From NCBI GenBank assembly GCA_948468465.1, contig CAOKJJ010000002.1:11902-75901 (forward strand): a stretch of DNA of 64,000 bases, in the 5' to 3' direction. Origin of the DNA: an uncultured Eubacterium sp. (GTDB lineage Bacteria > Bacillota_A > Clostridia > Lachnospirales > Lachnospiraceae). Of this stretch, positions 1 through 8,711 are shown piece by piece (the stretch's first letter is position 1; every line of letters begins with the position of its first letter). The notes beneath the pieces are model-generated. The model was given only the letters and a program-made list of their open reading frames with translations, did no database searches and had not been told where the DNA came from. A program made the translations under genes and the position numbers.

Positions 1-589
1 TGATGCAAATTCCTATCATTAATCCTAATACAGAACTTACTGCTGCCCTTCGGTATAAAATTCCTAACGTAATCTGCACAATTCCAACAGCATGAGTCCA
101 TGTCTGCTTTGTTTCAAAGACAGCTTTTAACAGAAAAAAAATTCCTGTTGATATGAGTACGAACCCTGTCTTTGTAAATGTTATTTTAGTATAACATTCA
201 TATCCAAAAAAGAATTTCAAAAAAATATCCACGAGAAACAAATTTGCATAAAATCCTGAAGTTAAAAAATAATATGTTAATGCTGTAAATGCCCCTAAGA
301 CAAAAACAACCTGCAGAACTGTATACCAGGCTATATTGGGAAATATGCCTGCAAGTCCTTTGATCAGGTAGCCTAAGAAAATATGATTATAAACCAAATG
401 TACGTCATTTTCTCCTGACGTACTGCCATATGCTATCTCTCCTAAATAGTAATCATCGCTTTTCTGAGACGGCATAAATAGCAAAAACAAGATACATAAA
501 ATAACAAAATTGATTGCAAATGCCTTGCATGCATTGACAAGCTTTATTTGGTTATGCAGACAACACCGCTGCTTTCTTAAGCTATTCAT
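1..589 (-). CDS. Polytopic membrane protein, partial (cut by window edge)
   Basis: My own translation of the minus strand from ATG 589 gives an open frame to base 1, about 196 residues so far, so the carboxy end lies outside the window. The start follows a GGGGAGG ribosome site 9 bases upstream. A hydrophobic segment lies at about residues 22-40, followed by a loop with acidic residues (SDDYYLGE) and several more membrane spans. The layout resembles large glycan-locus membrane proteins such as GT39-like glycosyltransferases, polymerases or DUF6056-like proteins, but I cannot name a family. It lies 52 bases downstream of the UbiA-like gene on the same strand and is probably the next gene of the glycan operon. 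Confidence 0.7.
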   Translation of the reverse strand, partial: MNSLRKQRCCLHNQIKLVNACKAFAINFVILCILFLLFMPSQKSDDYYLGEIAYGSTSGENDVHLVYNHIFLGYLIKGLAGIFPNIAWYTVLQVVFVLGAFTALTYYFLTSGFYANLFLVDIFLKFFFGYECYTKITFTKTGFVLISTGIFFLLKAVFETKQTWTHAVGIVQITLGILYRRAAVSSVLGLMIGICI

Positions 590-641
590 CCTAACATTCC
601 TCCCCATTCCAGTGCTTAAATTTACACGGAACGCCCTTCTT

Positions 642-1490
642 TTAAGCATATAATAGTAGATACATACATATGCTGTACCATATACCAAGTACGATTAACC
701 ATTTATCCTTTAGGACAACTTCTACCGGATCACCATCTGAATCTCCCTCAATATCAAAACTATATTTCATTAAAATAACCATTACGATCGGTACCGTCCA
801 CACAGTCCCTTGTTCTGGCTGTTCTATCGCCCAAAGCGCGTAAAAGGTATCTGTTAATCCAAGAAACACATACATATTTTTATCCAGAAAATCAAAAGTA
901 TAATCAAGCAAAACATCTCTTGTAATTCCTGCTGCCTGCTCTTTCCATTCATTCCTGCGTTTTCCAAGCCCCAGATAAAAAGTAGCCGAAAATATGGTCA
1001 GATACAGCCAGCCGGATACTTCTATCTGCGTGACCATCGCTCCGTAAAGCAGTCGCAAAATAAATCCACAAGATAAAATGATAACATCCAGTATCGGCAT
1101 ATTTTTTAACCCCATGCTGTACCAAATATTCAAAATCAGATATCCGAAAAGATACAACGCACCATCACCAGGATTACTGGTAAAATAATTACATCCTAAA
1201 GCCAACATAATACAAACAAAGATAAACACACGAGCTGTTTTGAAATTGATTTCACCACAGGCAATTGGTCTGTTCTTTTTTATTGCATGCAATCTGTCTT
1301 TCTCCGCATCCTGCAAATCATTAAAAATATATACCGCTGAACAGGCAAAACAGAATGCCAAAAATCCGACTGCCGCCCATCTGATCTTATCTGACTCAAA
1401 CATTGATTTGCTAAAAAATAATGGCACAAATATAAGTATATTTTTAACATAATGCTTTACTCTCATTAATTTAATATATTTTTTCATCAC
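642..1490 (-). CDS. UbiA-family prenyltransferase (decaprenylphosphoryl phosphoribose synthase-like)
   Basis: The 282-residue integral membrane protein matches the UbiA superfamily. It carries the metal/diphosphate motif NDLQDAEKDRLH at about residues 57-68, followed by KNRPIACG. This is the pattern of polyprenyl-phosphate phosphoribosyltransferases (Rv3806c/DPPR-type) rather than quinone-pathway UbiA. Those enzymes move 5-phosphoribose from PRPP to a polyprenyl phosphate to make lipid-linked pentose donors. About eight hydrophobic segments are visible. It follows the 1500-3218 gene by 9 bases in the glycan operon, which suggests a lipid-linked pentose or related donor for the surface glycan. 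The substrate is inferred; other polyprenyl acceptors are possible. Confidence 0.75.
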   Translation of the reverse strand: MMKKYIKLMRVKHYVKNILIFVPLFFSKSMFESDKIRWAAVGFLAFCFACSAVYIFNDLQDAEKDRLHAIKKNRPIACGEINFKTARVFIFVCIMLALGCNYFTSNPGDGALYLFGYLILNIWYSMGLKNMPILDVIILSCGFILRLLYGAMVTQIEVSGWLYLTIFSATFYLGLGKRRNEWKEQAAGITRDVLLDYTFDFLDKNMYVFLGLTDTFYALWAIEQPEQGTVWTVPIVMVILMKYSFDIEGDSDGDPVEVVLKDKWLIVLGIWYSICMYLLLYA

Positions 1491-1499
1491 GCACCTGTC

Positions 1500-3218
1500 T
1501 CACTTTTCATATACATACACAATGTAAGAATATGGAAACGTCTTATCTTCAAATTTTTCACGCAACTGCAATCCTAACTGATCTGCATTTACAATTTCTA
1601 CTCTTGAAAAAACATACTTTCCTTTTAGCTCTTCAAATACCGCAATGTCTATGTTCAATTCTGCAGCATCCGGCTGTGGTTCCGGCGCATATCCATAAGA
1701 AACTGTTGCAGAAAACATATAAGCGCGTCCGCCCCAGTGATCAAAATAATTCCTATTCGTTGGGTCCTTTTCCAACTCTGGTGCAATCAAAGTGCGAAAC
1801 CTCTCTTTGTATTCCTGTGAATAATTGCTTATATATCCATCTAAAGTAGCGATTCCATTATATTCAAGCACTGCCGGATGCATCCCATATGCTACGGCAT
1901 ACTCTCCATTATAATCAATCGCCTTTTTCACTTTCTGAAACAGCTCCTCCTGATAAAATTGCTCATATGTAAAATTATCTGTCTGTTTACCCGAATTGGC
2001 TGCAGTTCGGCTCCTGATATTTAATGAAATATGGTTGTACATGGATGGATAAATAAAAATTACAGCGATCGCACATCCACATAAAAAAAATGAAGCTCTG
2101 ATATGCTTTTTTTGTGCAATACGAAACAAAATTACGGCAAATGAAAGATACCACAGAAACGGATTAAACCATAAAGTCCTGGCAAACGAGAATCCTGCTA
2201 ATGGCGGAACAAATCGCTCGACCATTTTTCTGAAAGGTTCATATTTATCAAATCCATACACGCATGCATTACAAAAAATCCACGTGATCAACCAGTTAAA
2301 TTTGTCTTTTAATATATTTACAGGTTCTTTTTTCCACACATAACTTAAATTCAAATATATAAAGTAGCAAATACAAAACGGAAAAACAAAATATTGGTGC
2401 AATACCTGCGAATGATAATGTCCATATCGAAACGCCATGCGAATTGCACCACAAACATTCTTTATGTCTGCATACGATGTAATGAAAGATGTACGAATAG
2501 ACGACACCTCGGAAAACAGCATCATATAAAACAGCCTGTATTCCGTCGCGGCATATCCAACCGCAAGTGCCGCAAGCGCAAGCAGCATGTTCGCATTTGC
2601 TTTCTTTTTTACAATCCAGCTGCATACAAAAAACATAAGGATATAAATACAAATAAAAAATCCAAATAACGAAAATTCTGAAAAAACCGGATATAGGCAC
2701 AGGCAAATATACCATCTCCAGTCAGACTGCTCCTCCAGACACCATAAAATGCCAAATAAAAAAGGAATAGATGCAAATGAAAATCCCGACGTTGGAAACG
2801 TTGGCAATATTCCATACAAAAATCCACATAAAGCCACGAGATTATGATATTGGCAGTATTCTTCTTTCAAAATTACTTTTCCTAAAAAAACACAGCTGCC
2901 GACCGAAATTACTATTTTTAACAAAAAACCAGCAACATATGCCTCAAAAACTGGCATCAGCATAAACAGCCAATGATATGCTTTCCATTCCGAACACAAA
3001 TAATTTCTATCTGTTCCGCCAAGAAACGGCACCTTTGCGTTCTGTGCCCAGAACAAATGATGATCTTTGAGCATTTTCAGCCATGCAATATTTGAATCCA
3101 GATTATCATGAACCGGCACATAAACAGACTTTCCATAAAAAGCCACATAAAGCACTGTCACGATGATAAACAATGCAACAAAAAAATAGCTCCAGTTTTG
3201 CTTTAATTTGCTCTTCAT
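1500..3218 (-). CDS. Multi-span membrane protein, DUF6044/YkoS-like
   Basis: The 572-residue protein has about ten hydrophobic segments, an early extracytoplasmic motif with PVHDNLDSN (about residues 34-42), and a soluble carboxy domain of about 150 residues. This architecture, with an acidic D-N/D motif in the first loop, is typical of GT-C glycosyltransferases that use polyprenyl-phosphate sugars. I associate it tentatively with DUF6044 (B. subtilis YkoS-like) from memory. The start overlaps the pseF stop by 4 bases, so translation is probably coupled. The likely role is adding or polymerising a sugar on the outer face during glycan assembly; the role is inferred. Confidence 0.6.
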   Translation of the reverse strand: MKSKLKQNWSYFFVALFIIVTVLYVAFYGKSVYVPVHDNLDSNIAWLKMLKDHHLFWAQNAKVPFLGGTDRNYLCSEWKAYHWLFMLMPVFEAYVAGFLLKIVISVGSCVFLGKVILKEEYCQYHNLVALCGFLYGILPTFPTSGFSFASIPFLFGILWCLEEQSDWRWYICLCLYPVFSEFSLFGFFICIYILMFFVCSWIVKKKANANMLLALAALAVGYAATEYRLFYMMLFSEVSSIRTSFITSYADIKNVCGAIRMAFRYGHYHSQVLHQYFVFPFCICYFIYLNLSYVWKKEPVNILKDKFNWLITWIFCNACVYGFDKYEPFRKMVERFVPPLAGFSFARTLWFNPFLWYLSFAVILFRIAQKKHIRASFFLCGCAIAVIFIYPSMYNHISLNIRSRTAANSGKQTDNFTYEQFYQEELFQKVKKAIDYNGEYAVAYGMHPAVLEYNGIATLDGYISNYSQEYKERFRTLIAPELEKDPTNRNYFDHWGGRAYMFSATVSYGYAPEPQPDAAELNIDIAVFEELKGKYVFSRVEIVNADQLGLQLREKFEDKTFPYSYIVYVYEK

Positions 3219-3916
3219 TCCTGATTTGCTGCTCCTTTTAAAACAGTATATTTCATTTCTGCTATTTTCCAGTCTGATTCATGATCAATATCCTGCACCT
3301 CCAGTTCATCCAATATAATAGGCACCACACTGCCTTTCACCAAATTGCCATACGTTAAAAATGACTTCACATTGAAACAATAAAACTGACCAGCATCATG
3401 ATAAATCGGTTCCAAATCCTGTGAACGTCTGTCTATATTTTGTTCATTAATAAAAGACAAGCATTCATTGCAAATGCGCATTCCTCTCTGTGGAGGAAAT
3501 GAAAACCTTACAACCGGCATTACTGTATCAGCATTTTCCTGTTTCAAAAGTTCCATTCCAAATTTCAGCTTTTGCGGCGTAATAAAGGGTGCTGTTGGAT
3601 AAATACAACATGCATGCTCAAAATGCTTTCCCATTTTATCATACTGTCCTATCACTTCTTTCAGTACATCTGCTGTTGTTGCTAAATCATCCGCATTTTC
3701 TTTGCTTCTTATAAATGGCACTATAGCGCCTTCTTTTTTTGCAATTTCGCAAATTTGCTCATCATCTGTTGATACCATTACCTCGTCAAATATCTCACTT
3801 TCAAGTGCAGCTTTAATGGAATACGTAATGATAGGTTTTCCGCAAAATTCTCTGATATTTTTATATGGAATACGCTTACTTCCTCCCCTTGCAGTAATAA
3901 TCGCTATTTTATTCAT
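3215..3916 (-). CDS. pseF: Pseudaminic acid cytidylyltransferase PseF
   Basis: PseF activates pseudaminic acid with CTP to give CMP-pseudaminic acid, the donor for transfer to proteins or glycans. The 233-residue length and the amino-terminal nucleotide motif ARGGSKRIPYKN (residues 9-20) are diagnostic of the CMP-sialate synthetase family. The TAPFITP segment and the YHDAGQFYCF segment fit the PseF branch. It ends the pse operon on the minus strand, 76 bases after pseC, and overlaps the next gene by 4 bases. An alternative, CMP-legionaminate synthetase, is less likely because the neighbouring enzymes are the PseB/PseC/PseG/PseI set. Confidence 0.9.
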   Translation of the reverse strand: MNKIAIITARGGSKRIPYKNIREFCGKPIITYSIKAALESEIFDEVMVSTDDEQICEIAKKEGAIVPFIRSKENADDLATTADVLKEVIGQYDKMGKHFEHACCIYPTAPFITPQKLKFGMELLKQENADTVMPVVRFSFPPQRGMRICNECLSFINEQNIDRRSQDLEPIYHDAGQFYCFNVKSFLTYGNLVKGSVVPIILDELEVQDIDHESDWKIAEMKYTVLKGAANQE

Positions 3917-3992
3917 TTATTTCACTCATTTCTTCTTTCATCTATTTACATTTGATCACTTCTGCATCATCCATTTGTATTTCAAAACCTCG

Positions 3993-5126
3993 TTACACAA
4001 AAGCTTTTACACAGGCAATTACCCGATCCTGTTCTTTTTCTGACATCATAGGATACAACGGCAGACTGATCATGCACGCATACAATTTTTCTGCATTGCT
4101 GCATTTCACATTCGCATACCCATGCTTTTGATAATATGGATGCCTGTACACAGGCACATAATGCACATTTACGCCGATCCCCCGTTCCCGCAGCTTTATA
4201 AACACCTCTTTTCTGTCATGCCTTAAAAATTTAAGGATATATAAGTGCCATCCGCTTTGTGCCTCTTCCATCTGGTATGGCGTTTCCAAATCAGCATCAT
4301 CCGCAAACGCCTGCTGATAGTTTTCCGCCAGAATACGCCGCCGTTCCAGGAAACCATCCAGTTTTTTCATTTGGCTGATTCCAAGGGCGCACTGGATGTC
4401 CGTCATCCGGTAATTGTAGCCTAGCAGCTGCTGTTCGTAATACCATGGGCCTTCCGGACGAAACAGATGTTCTTCCACCCTTGTAATGCCATGGCTGCGA
4501 AGCATCAGCAGCTTTTGATGCAATGCTTCGTCGTTTGTCATCACCATGCCGCCCTCTCCGGTAGTAATTGGCTTCACAGGATGAAAGCTGAATGTTGTCA
4601 TGTCGGAAATGCATCCGATTTTTCTGCCTTTATATACGGCGCCAAGCGCATGCGCCCCGTCCTCGATCACAAGCAGCTGGTGTTCCCTTGCAATCTCATG
4701 AATCTCATCCAGGTCACACGGCTGTCCGGCAAGGTGGACGGGAATGATTGCTTTTGTGCGGGAAGTTATTTTTTTCCTGACCTGCGCAGGGTCAATGTTG
4801 TAAGTACGCGCGTCAATGTCCGCAAATACCGGCACGGCGCCGCAGTATAAGACACAGTTGGCAGAAGCCGCAAATGTAATCGGCGTGGTAATCACCTCAT
4901 CTCCCGGCCCGATGCCAGCCGCCAGGCAGGCTATGTGCAAAGCCGCCGTTCCGTTTGACACCGCGACCGCATAACGTGCCCCGGTATATTCTGCCACGAG
5001 GCGTTCAAATTCTTCGATTTTAGGGCCTGTGGTAAGGTAATCGCTGCGCAGTACATCCGTGACAGCCTGAATGTCTGCTTCGTCTATACACTGTCTCCCA
5101 TATGGAATATAATCTCTTTCACTCAT
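3993..5126 (-). CDS. pseC: UDP-4-amino-4,6-dideoxy-N-acetyl-beta-L-altrosamine transaminase PseC
   Basis: PseC is a PLP-dependent DegT/DnrJ/EryC1 aminotransferase. It adds the 4-amino group to the PseB product on the way to pseudaminic acid. The PLP lysine lies in SFHPVKPITTGEGG (K199 counted from the longer start), and the entry sequence YIPYGRQCIDEADI is typical of PseC. A frame extends upstream to ATG 5168. I prefer ATG 5126 because family members begin near IPYGRQ and the extra stretch contains a GCCGGC-AAAA-CCGGC hairpin. Neither start has a strong ribosome site. It lies just downstream of pseG. Confidence 0.88.
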   Translation of the reverse strand: MSERDYIPYGRQCIDEADIQAVTDVLRSDYLTTGPKIEEFERLVAEYTGARYAVAVSNGTAALHIACLAAGIGPGDEVITTPITFAASANCVLYCGAVPVFADIDARTYNIDPAQVRKKITSRTKAIIPVHLAGQPCDLDEIHEIAREHQLLVIEDGAHALGAVYKGRKIGCISDMTTFSFHPVKPITTGEGGMVMTNDEALHQKLLMLRSHGITRVEEHLFRPEGPWYYEQQLLGYNYRMTDIQCALGISQMKKLDGFLERRRILAENYQQAFADDADLETPYQMEEAQSGWHLYILKFLRHDRKEVFIKLRERGIGVNVHYVPVYRHPYYQKHGYANVKCSNAEKLYACMISLPLYPMMSEKEQDRVIACVKAFV

Positions 5127-5176
5127 TTTTCGTTCTCTGCTCCGTTGTTCCGCCGGTTTTGCCGGCATGTCTCATT

Positions 5177-6217
5177 TCATCCGTTTTCATCCGTTTTCTC
5201 ATTCATGCTGCATAAATCCCCAAGCTGTTTTGCAATGCGCACCGCGCCCTGCCCGTCCACAAGCTCCCGCATCCTATTAGAGCGTTCCGCGCGCAGTTCC
5301 TGCCGGCTGCGGCATGCATCCAGCAGCAATGCGGCATTTTCAAAAATATCTGCATTCCGCACGTCGCCCGCATAATCTATCAGATGCGCTTCCTGAAAAT
5401 AACCCGCGTTGTCCAGCTGGTTGTCTGCAAACGAATAAGATACAGTTGGCGTCCCGCAGGCACACAGCTCGTACAGCGTTGTTCCCGCGGCCGAAACAGC
5501 CACGTCCGCCTGCATCATGTAGTCTTTCATATTTTTCACGGCTTTATGGAAATGGATGCCCGCGTGCCCGCAAAACTGGCCGCACAATGCATCATACTGC
5601 TTGTAATACGCCCCGCATATTACCGTAATGTTTTCATATGGCTCCCTGCACAGCCGGTTTAAAAGCCTTTCCAAAATCCCGAAGCGGTCTGTTCCGCCGG
5701 ACAAAAGCAAAAGGTTTTTCACCTGCGGCCGAATGATTTTCTTTCCGGGAGACCAAAACTGCTTTCCGAGCGGAACATAGCTTGTTCCCAGCAAAAGCTG
5801 CGTGTCCGGATATCTTTGCGGATAGCAGAATTTTTTCCAATAACCGGCATAGCAGACCAGCGCGTGGACGGGAGCATCCGCTGCGCCAAGGTCGTCGATA
5901 TATGCGGTCTTCACCCATCTGGAAACTTTGCGTAAATATGCCGGCGTGGCCATATAGCTGTCAACGAGCAGGACAGCGTTTTGGGCATATTGCAGGACCT
6001 GCTTCAGCGCGTCCAGTTCCCCTTCCATGTCATCCCATCTTGTATGCAGCACAACTGCGCGAAAGCCCCGTCCTGCAATCAGTTCCAGCGCCTGTTCATC
6101 CGCGAGGATGAATTTCACCTGCCCGCCGTTTTCCGCCGCTGCCTCCGCAATGGAAAGGCAGCGCATCACATGCCCCGTGGCTATGAAGCTGTTCATGTCC
6201 GTTCTGATATAAAGCAT
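5177..6217 (-). CDS. pseG: UDP-2,4-diacetamido-2,4,6-trideoxy-beta-L-altropyranose hydrolase PseG
   Basis: PseG removes UDP from the diacetamido sugar to release the free hexose for PseI. It has the MurG/GT-B-like fold, shown by the amino-terminal LYIRTDMNSFIATGHVMRC motif (the GHVMR loop), LLLSGGTDRFG in the middle and AAGTTLYELCACGTP near the nucleotide site. I chose ATG 6217, not the upstream 6244, because GAGG lies 8 bases before it and the family starts with MLYIRTD. The 346-residue length suits PseG without a fused acetyltransferase domain. The missing PseH step would have to be supplied elsewhere. Confidence 0.9.
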   Translation of the reverse strand: MLYIRTDMNSFIATGHVMRCLSIAEAAAENGGQVKFILADEQALELIAGRGFRAVVLHTRWDDMEGELDALKQVLQYAQNAVLLVDSYMATPAYLRKVSRWVKTAYIDDLGAADAPVHALVCYAGYWKKFCYPQRYPDTQLLLGTSYVPLGKQFWSPGKKIIRPQVKNLLLLSGGTDRFGILERLLNRLCREPYENITVICGAYYKQYDALCGQFCGHAGIHFHKAVKNMKDYMMQADVAVSAAGTTLYELCACGTPTVSYSFADNQLDNAGYFQEAHLIDYAGDVRNADIFENAALLLDACRSRQELRAERSNRMRELVDGQGAVRIAKQLGDLCSMNEKTDENG

Positions 6218-6262
6218 TCTAATATCCTCGCAAATCATCTGCACAATTCAGGCGCATTACTG

Positions 6263-7276
6263 TTATTGGTCAGCAGCAATCCCCCTTGCGGCATTTTTTA
6301 ACGCATCAGGCACAGCTTGTGCACTGCATCCGCGGAATATCGTTTCTCCAAACGTGCGCACGCCTACCACCGGCGGGTGCTCCTGCCTTGTGCCGTCTAA
6401 AAATCCTGTTTCACCATCCAATAGACGCAGCCACCAGAGCACATCCTGAAAGCCAAGCAGATTTCGAAAGCCCACCGTACTGGATATCCTGGGATTGATC
6501 TCAAAGATATAATAATCCCCTCCCTGCTTTCGCATCTGTATGTTGATGAAACCTTTCAGCGACAGTTTTTCTGCCGCGACTCTGGCGATATGATACAGCT
6601 TTTCATCTTCCACAAGCTCCGCCATGCTGGTCATCCCGCCGGAAAGCGTCCGCCGAAAGGCCATGCACCTGGTCTGCGTGCCATCTGAAAATACGCCCAT
6701 CGTATACTCTTCTTCCGGCGATCCGACATACTCCTGCACAACTGCGTCTGGAATCACTGCCAGCGCAAGGTCATACTCCTGGCGGTTATTTGCGACTCTG
6801 ACATGTTTCGAGCCGCACCCTCTGTCAGCTTTTACGACAACCGGATATGCGTCCGCCTCCATATCGCCGGGCCGCCATGTCCTGGGGCTTTTTAATCCAA
6901 CTGCCTTAACTGCCCGTGCCGTTTCCGATTTGCTCAGGGCTATGCTTAACAGCTTTTGATCCTGTATCATCAGGCGGATCCCTGCCTGTTCAAACAAACG
7001 CCTGTTTTGGTCAAATACGATAATCTCCCCTTCCGTCATTGGAAGGATGTGCGTAATGGCCCGCCTGCCGCATTCTTTCAGTAAAACATCCACATATTGT
7101 TCTGCGTCTGCATAAGGCGGCACAAGAAAAAACTCACCCGCATCCGCACGCCCGCTGGCATACGGCGTAATGTCACAACTAAGCAGGCTTTCTTTGGCAA
7201 ATTCCTTTCTAAGATGCCGGATGACGCTGCTGCCGATGTCTCCGCCAACCGCCGTGATTAAATAACGTGCCTTCAT
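6263..7276 (-). CDS. ATP-grasp domain protein in the pse operon
   Basis: The 337-residue protein has an amino-terminal preATP-grasp domain (LITAVGGDIGSSVIRHL) and a central ATP-grasp fold with PVVVKADRGCGSKHVRV and VQEYVGSPEEEYTMGV. The metal-binding pair lies in YYIFEINPRISST. Family members resemble carbamoyl-phosphate synthase large chains and ligate a carboxylate to an amine or similar group using ATP. It overlaps the next upstream gene by 4 bases (7273-7276), so it belongs to the pse operon. Similar proteins occur in nonulosonic-acid clusters, where they may add an amino acid or acyl group to the sugar; its substrate here is unknown. Confidence 0.8.
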   Translation of the reverse strand: MKARYLITAVGGDIGSSVIRHLRKEFAKESLLSCDITPYASGRADAGEFFLVPPYADAEQYVDVLLKECGRRAITHILPMTEGEIIVFDQNRRLFEQAGIRLMIQDQKLLSIALSKSETARAVKAVGLKSPRTWRPGDMEADAYPVVVKADRGCGSKHVRVANNRQEYDLALAVIPDAVVQEYVGSPEEEYTMGVFSDGTQTRCMAFRRTLSGGMTSMAELVEDEKLYHIARVAAEKLSLKGFINIQMRKQGGDYYIFEINPRISSTVGFRNLLGFQDVLWWLRLLDGETGFLDGTRQEHPPVVGVRTFGETIFRGCSAQAVPDALKNAARGIAADQ

Positions 7277-7968
7277 GTATCTTCCCCCATTTTTTGTGCC
7301 AGATATTGGATCAGCTGCCTGTCTTCGCCATCTAACGCAAGTTCCCGCAGCAGCTTTTTTTGATCCGTCCGGACATTTTGAAACAAAAGCTCCTCATTTT
7401 CCACATCTATGAGACAGTAGCCGCATCCCCTGCCGTCCCTTGGCTGCCCCAGGGAGCCTGGATTCAGCAGCATTGCATGCCCGGCCATCCGGCACATCCT
7501 GTAATGCGTGTGCCCCGAAATCACGATGTCATAGCCGCTGTAAAGGGCGGGATCTACTACGGTGTCCGGATATATTCTGCCTTCCAGAAAACTTTCCATA
7601 GAGCCGTGCACGACAAACACCCTCTTTCCGTCCAGTTCCATTTCCAAAGACTGCGGGAGCTGATTTAAATATTCCAGGTCGGCGCCGCATAGCTGTTTTT
7701 CATAGCTTTTGCCGTATTTTTGAGCTAACCTGGCGCGTTCCGTGCTTTTCGGCGCCGCATGCAGGTAATAAGAATCATGGTTGCCTGCCACCGCATACAA
7801 ATCCGGCAGCTGTCTAAGACACTTTATGACTTCTTCCTGATGCGTGAAATAACCCATGATGTCACCGCAGAAAATAAACCGCTTTACACCGCATGCCTGC
7901 GCCTGTGCAAGCATTGCCTCTAACGCCTGGATATTTCCGTGGATGTCCGAAAACACGGCTGTTTTCAT
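7273..7968 (-). CDS. YfcE-like metallophosphoesterase
   Basis: The 231-residue protein has the full calcineurin-like phosphoesterase set: DIHGN near residue 8, GDIMGY near 36, GNHD near 62, and GHTHY in the second half. It probably hydrolyses a phosphodiester or phosphomonoester with two metal ions in the cytoplasm. The gene sits in the middle of the pse operon and overlaps both neighbours by 4 bases (ATGA type). A role in sugar metabolism is therefore likely, for example removing a phosphate or an intermediate, but no enzyme of the known pseudaminic pathway is a calcineurin-type phosphatase. The substrate is not predictable from sequence. Confidence 0.85.
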   Translation of the reverse strand: MKTAVFSDIHGNIQALEAMLAQAQACGVKRFIFCGDIMGYFTHQEEVIKCLRQLPDLYAVAGNHDSYYLHAAPKSTERARLAQKYGKSYEKQLCGADLEYLNQLPQSLEMELDGKRVFVVHGSMESFLEGRIYPDTVVDPALYSGYDIVISGHTHYRMCRMAGHAMLLNPGSLGQPRDGRGCGYCLIDVENEELLFQNVRTDQKKLLRELALDGEDRQLIQYLAQKMGEDT

Positions 7969-8711
7969 CTTGGCTGGAACCTCTCCCTAAAATTTTGTGC
8001 ATCCCAGTTTTCCACAAACCTTGCAATAATGTCCCCTGCGATCTCATCCGCGGGGCGCAGCATCCCTTTTTCATAATAGGCCCGAAACATCCCTGCCTGG
8101 CTGCAGACCGTATCATCCGTCTGTCTGATTTTTTCCTGCATCGGCGTATCTACCACGCCTGGTTCATAAGAGACGATTTTTACCCGCGGGTTTTCCAGCT
8201 GCACTGTTTTTAAAAACATGTTTGCATACGCCTTGGCCGCACAGTAAAGCCCCCAGCCTTCGATCGGCTTATCCGCCGCGCCGCTGTCCATATGAATGAT
8301 TTTAAGCTCGATGTTTTTCGCATGATGCAGTTCCAGCAGCCCGTTTATGAGAAAGACCATGTCCGTTACATTGGCCGTTACATTCTGCCGGATATCCTCC
8401 GGCGCATAGGTGCCTGCACGCAGCAAAGGTTCCAGGCAAAAGGCAGTATGCACGCATGCCATATTTTCAATGGGGCTGTCATGCAGCTTTTGCAGAAGCG
8501 TCCGCATGCCGTCCGACGCAGAAGCCTCCTGCCTGACAGGCACAATTTTGGAGCATGCATACTCCTGGGCAAACAGGCTTTGAATCAGGTTTTGAAACTT
8601 TTCTTTCTTTCGATGCAGGCAGTATACTTTTTCTACCGCAGGGCTTTGCAGCGCCTTCCTTACCACGCTGCTGCCAATGCCCCCGGTTGTTCCCGTAACA
8701 ATCAGCTGCAT
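7965..8711 (-). CDS. Short-chain dehydrogenase/reductase in the pse operon
   Basis: The protein begins MQLIVTGTTGGIGSSVV, a Rossmann TGxxxGIG cofactor loop, and has YCAAKAYANMF with the catalytic Y-x-x-x-K. It is probably an NAD(P)-dependent oxidoreductase. I chose ATG 8711 because AGGAGG lies 9 bases upstream; the frame runs further up to 8768 but lies inside pseI there. With this start the gene overlaps the pseI stop by 10 bases. The standard pseudaminic acid route from UDP-GlcNAc needs no such reductase. It may modify the sugar (for example an epimer or acyl group variant), which is inference. Confidence 0.82.
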   Translation of the reverse strand: MQLIVTGTTGGIGSSVVRKALQSPAVEKVYCLHRKKEKFQNLIQSLFAQEYACSKIVPVRQEASASDGMRTLLQKLHDSPIENMACVHTAFCLEPLLRAGTYAPEDIRQNVTANVTDMVFLINGLLELHHAKNIELKIIHMDSGAADKPIEGWGLYCAAKAYANMFLKTVQLENPRVKIVSYEPGVVDTPMQEKIRQTDDTVCSQAGMFRAYYEKGMLRPADEIAGDIIARFVENWDAQNFRERFQPR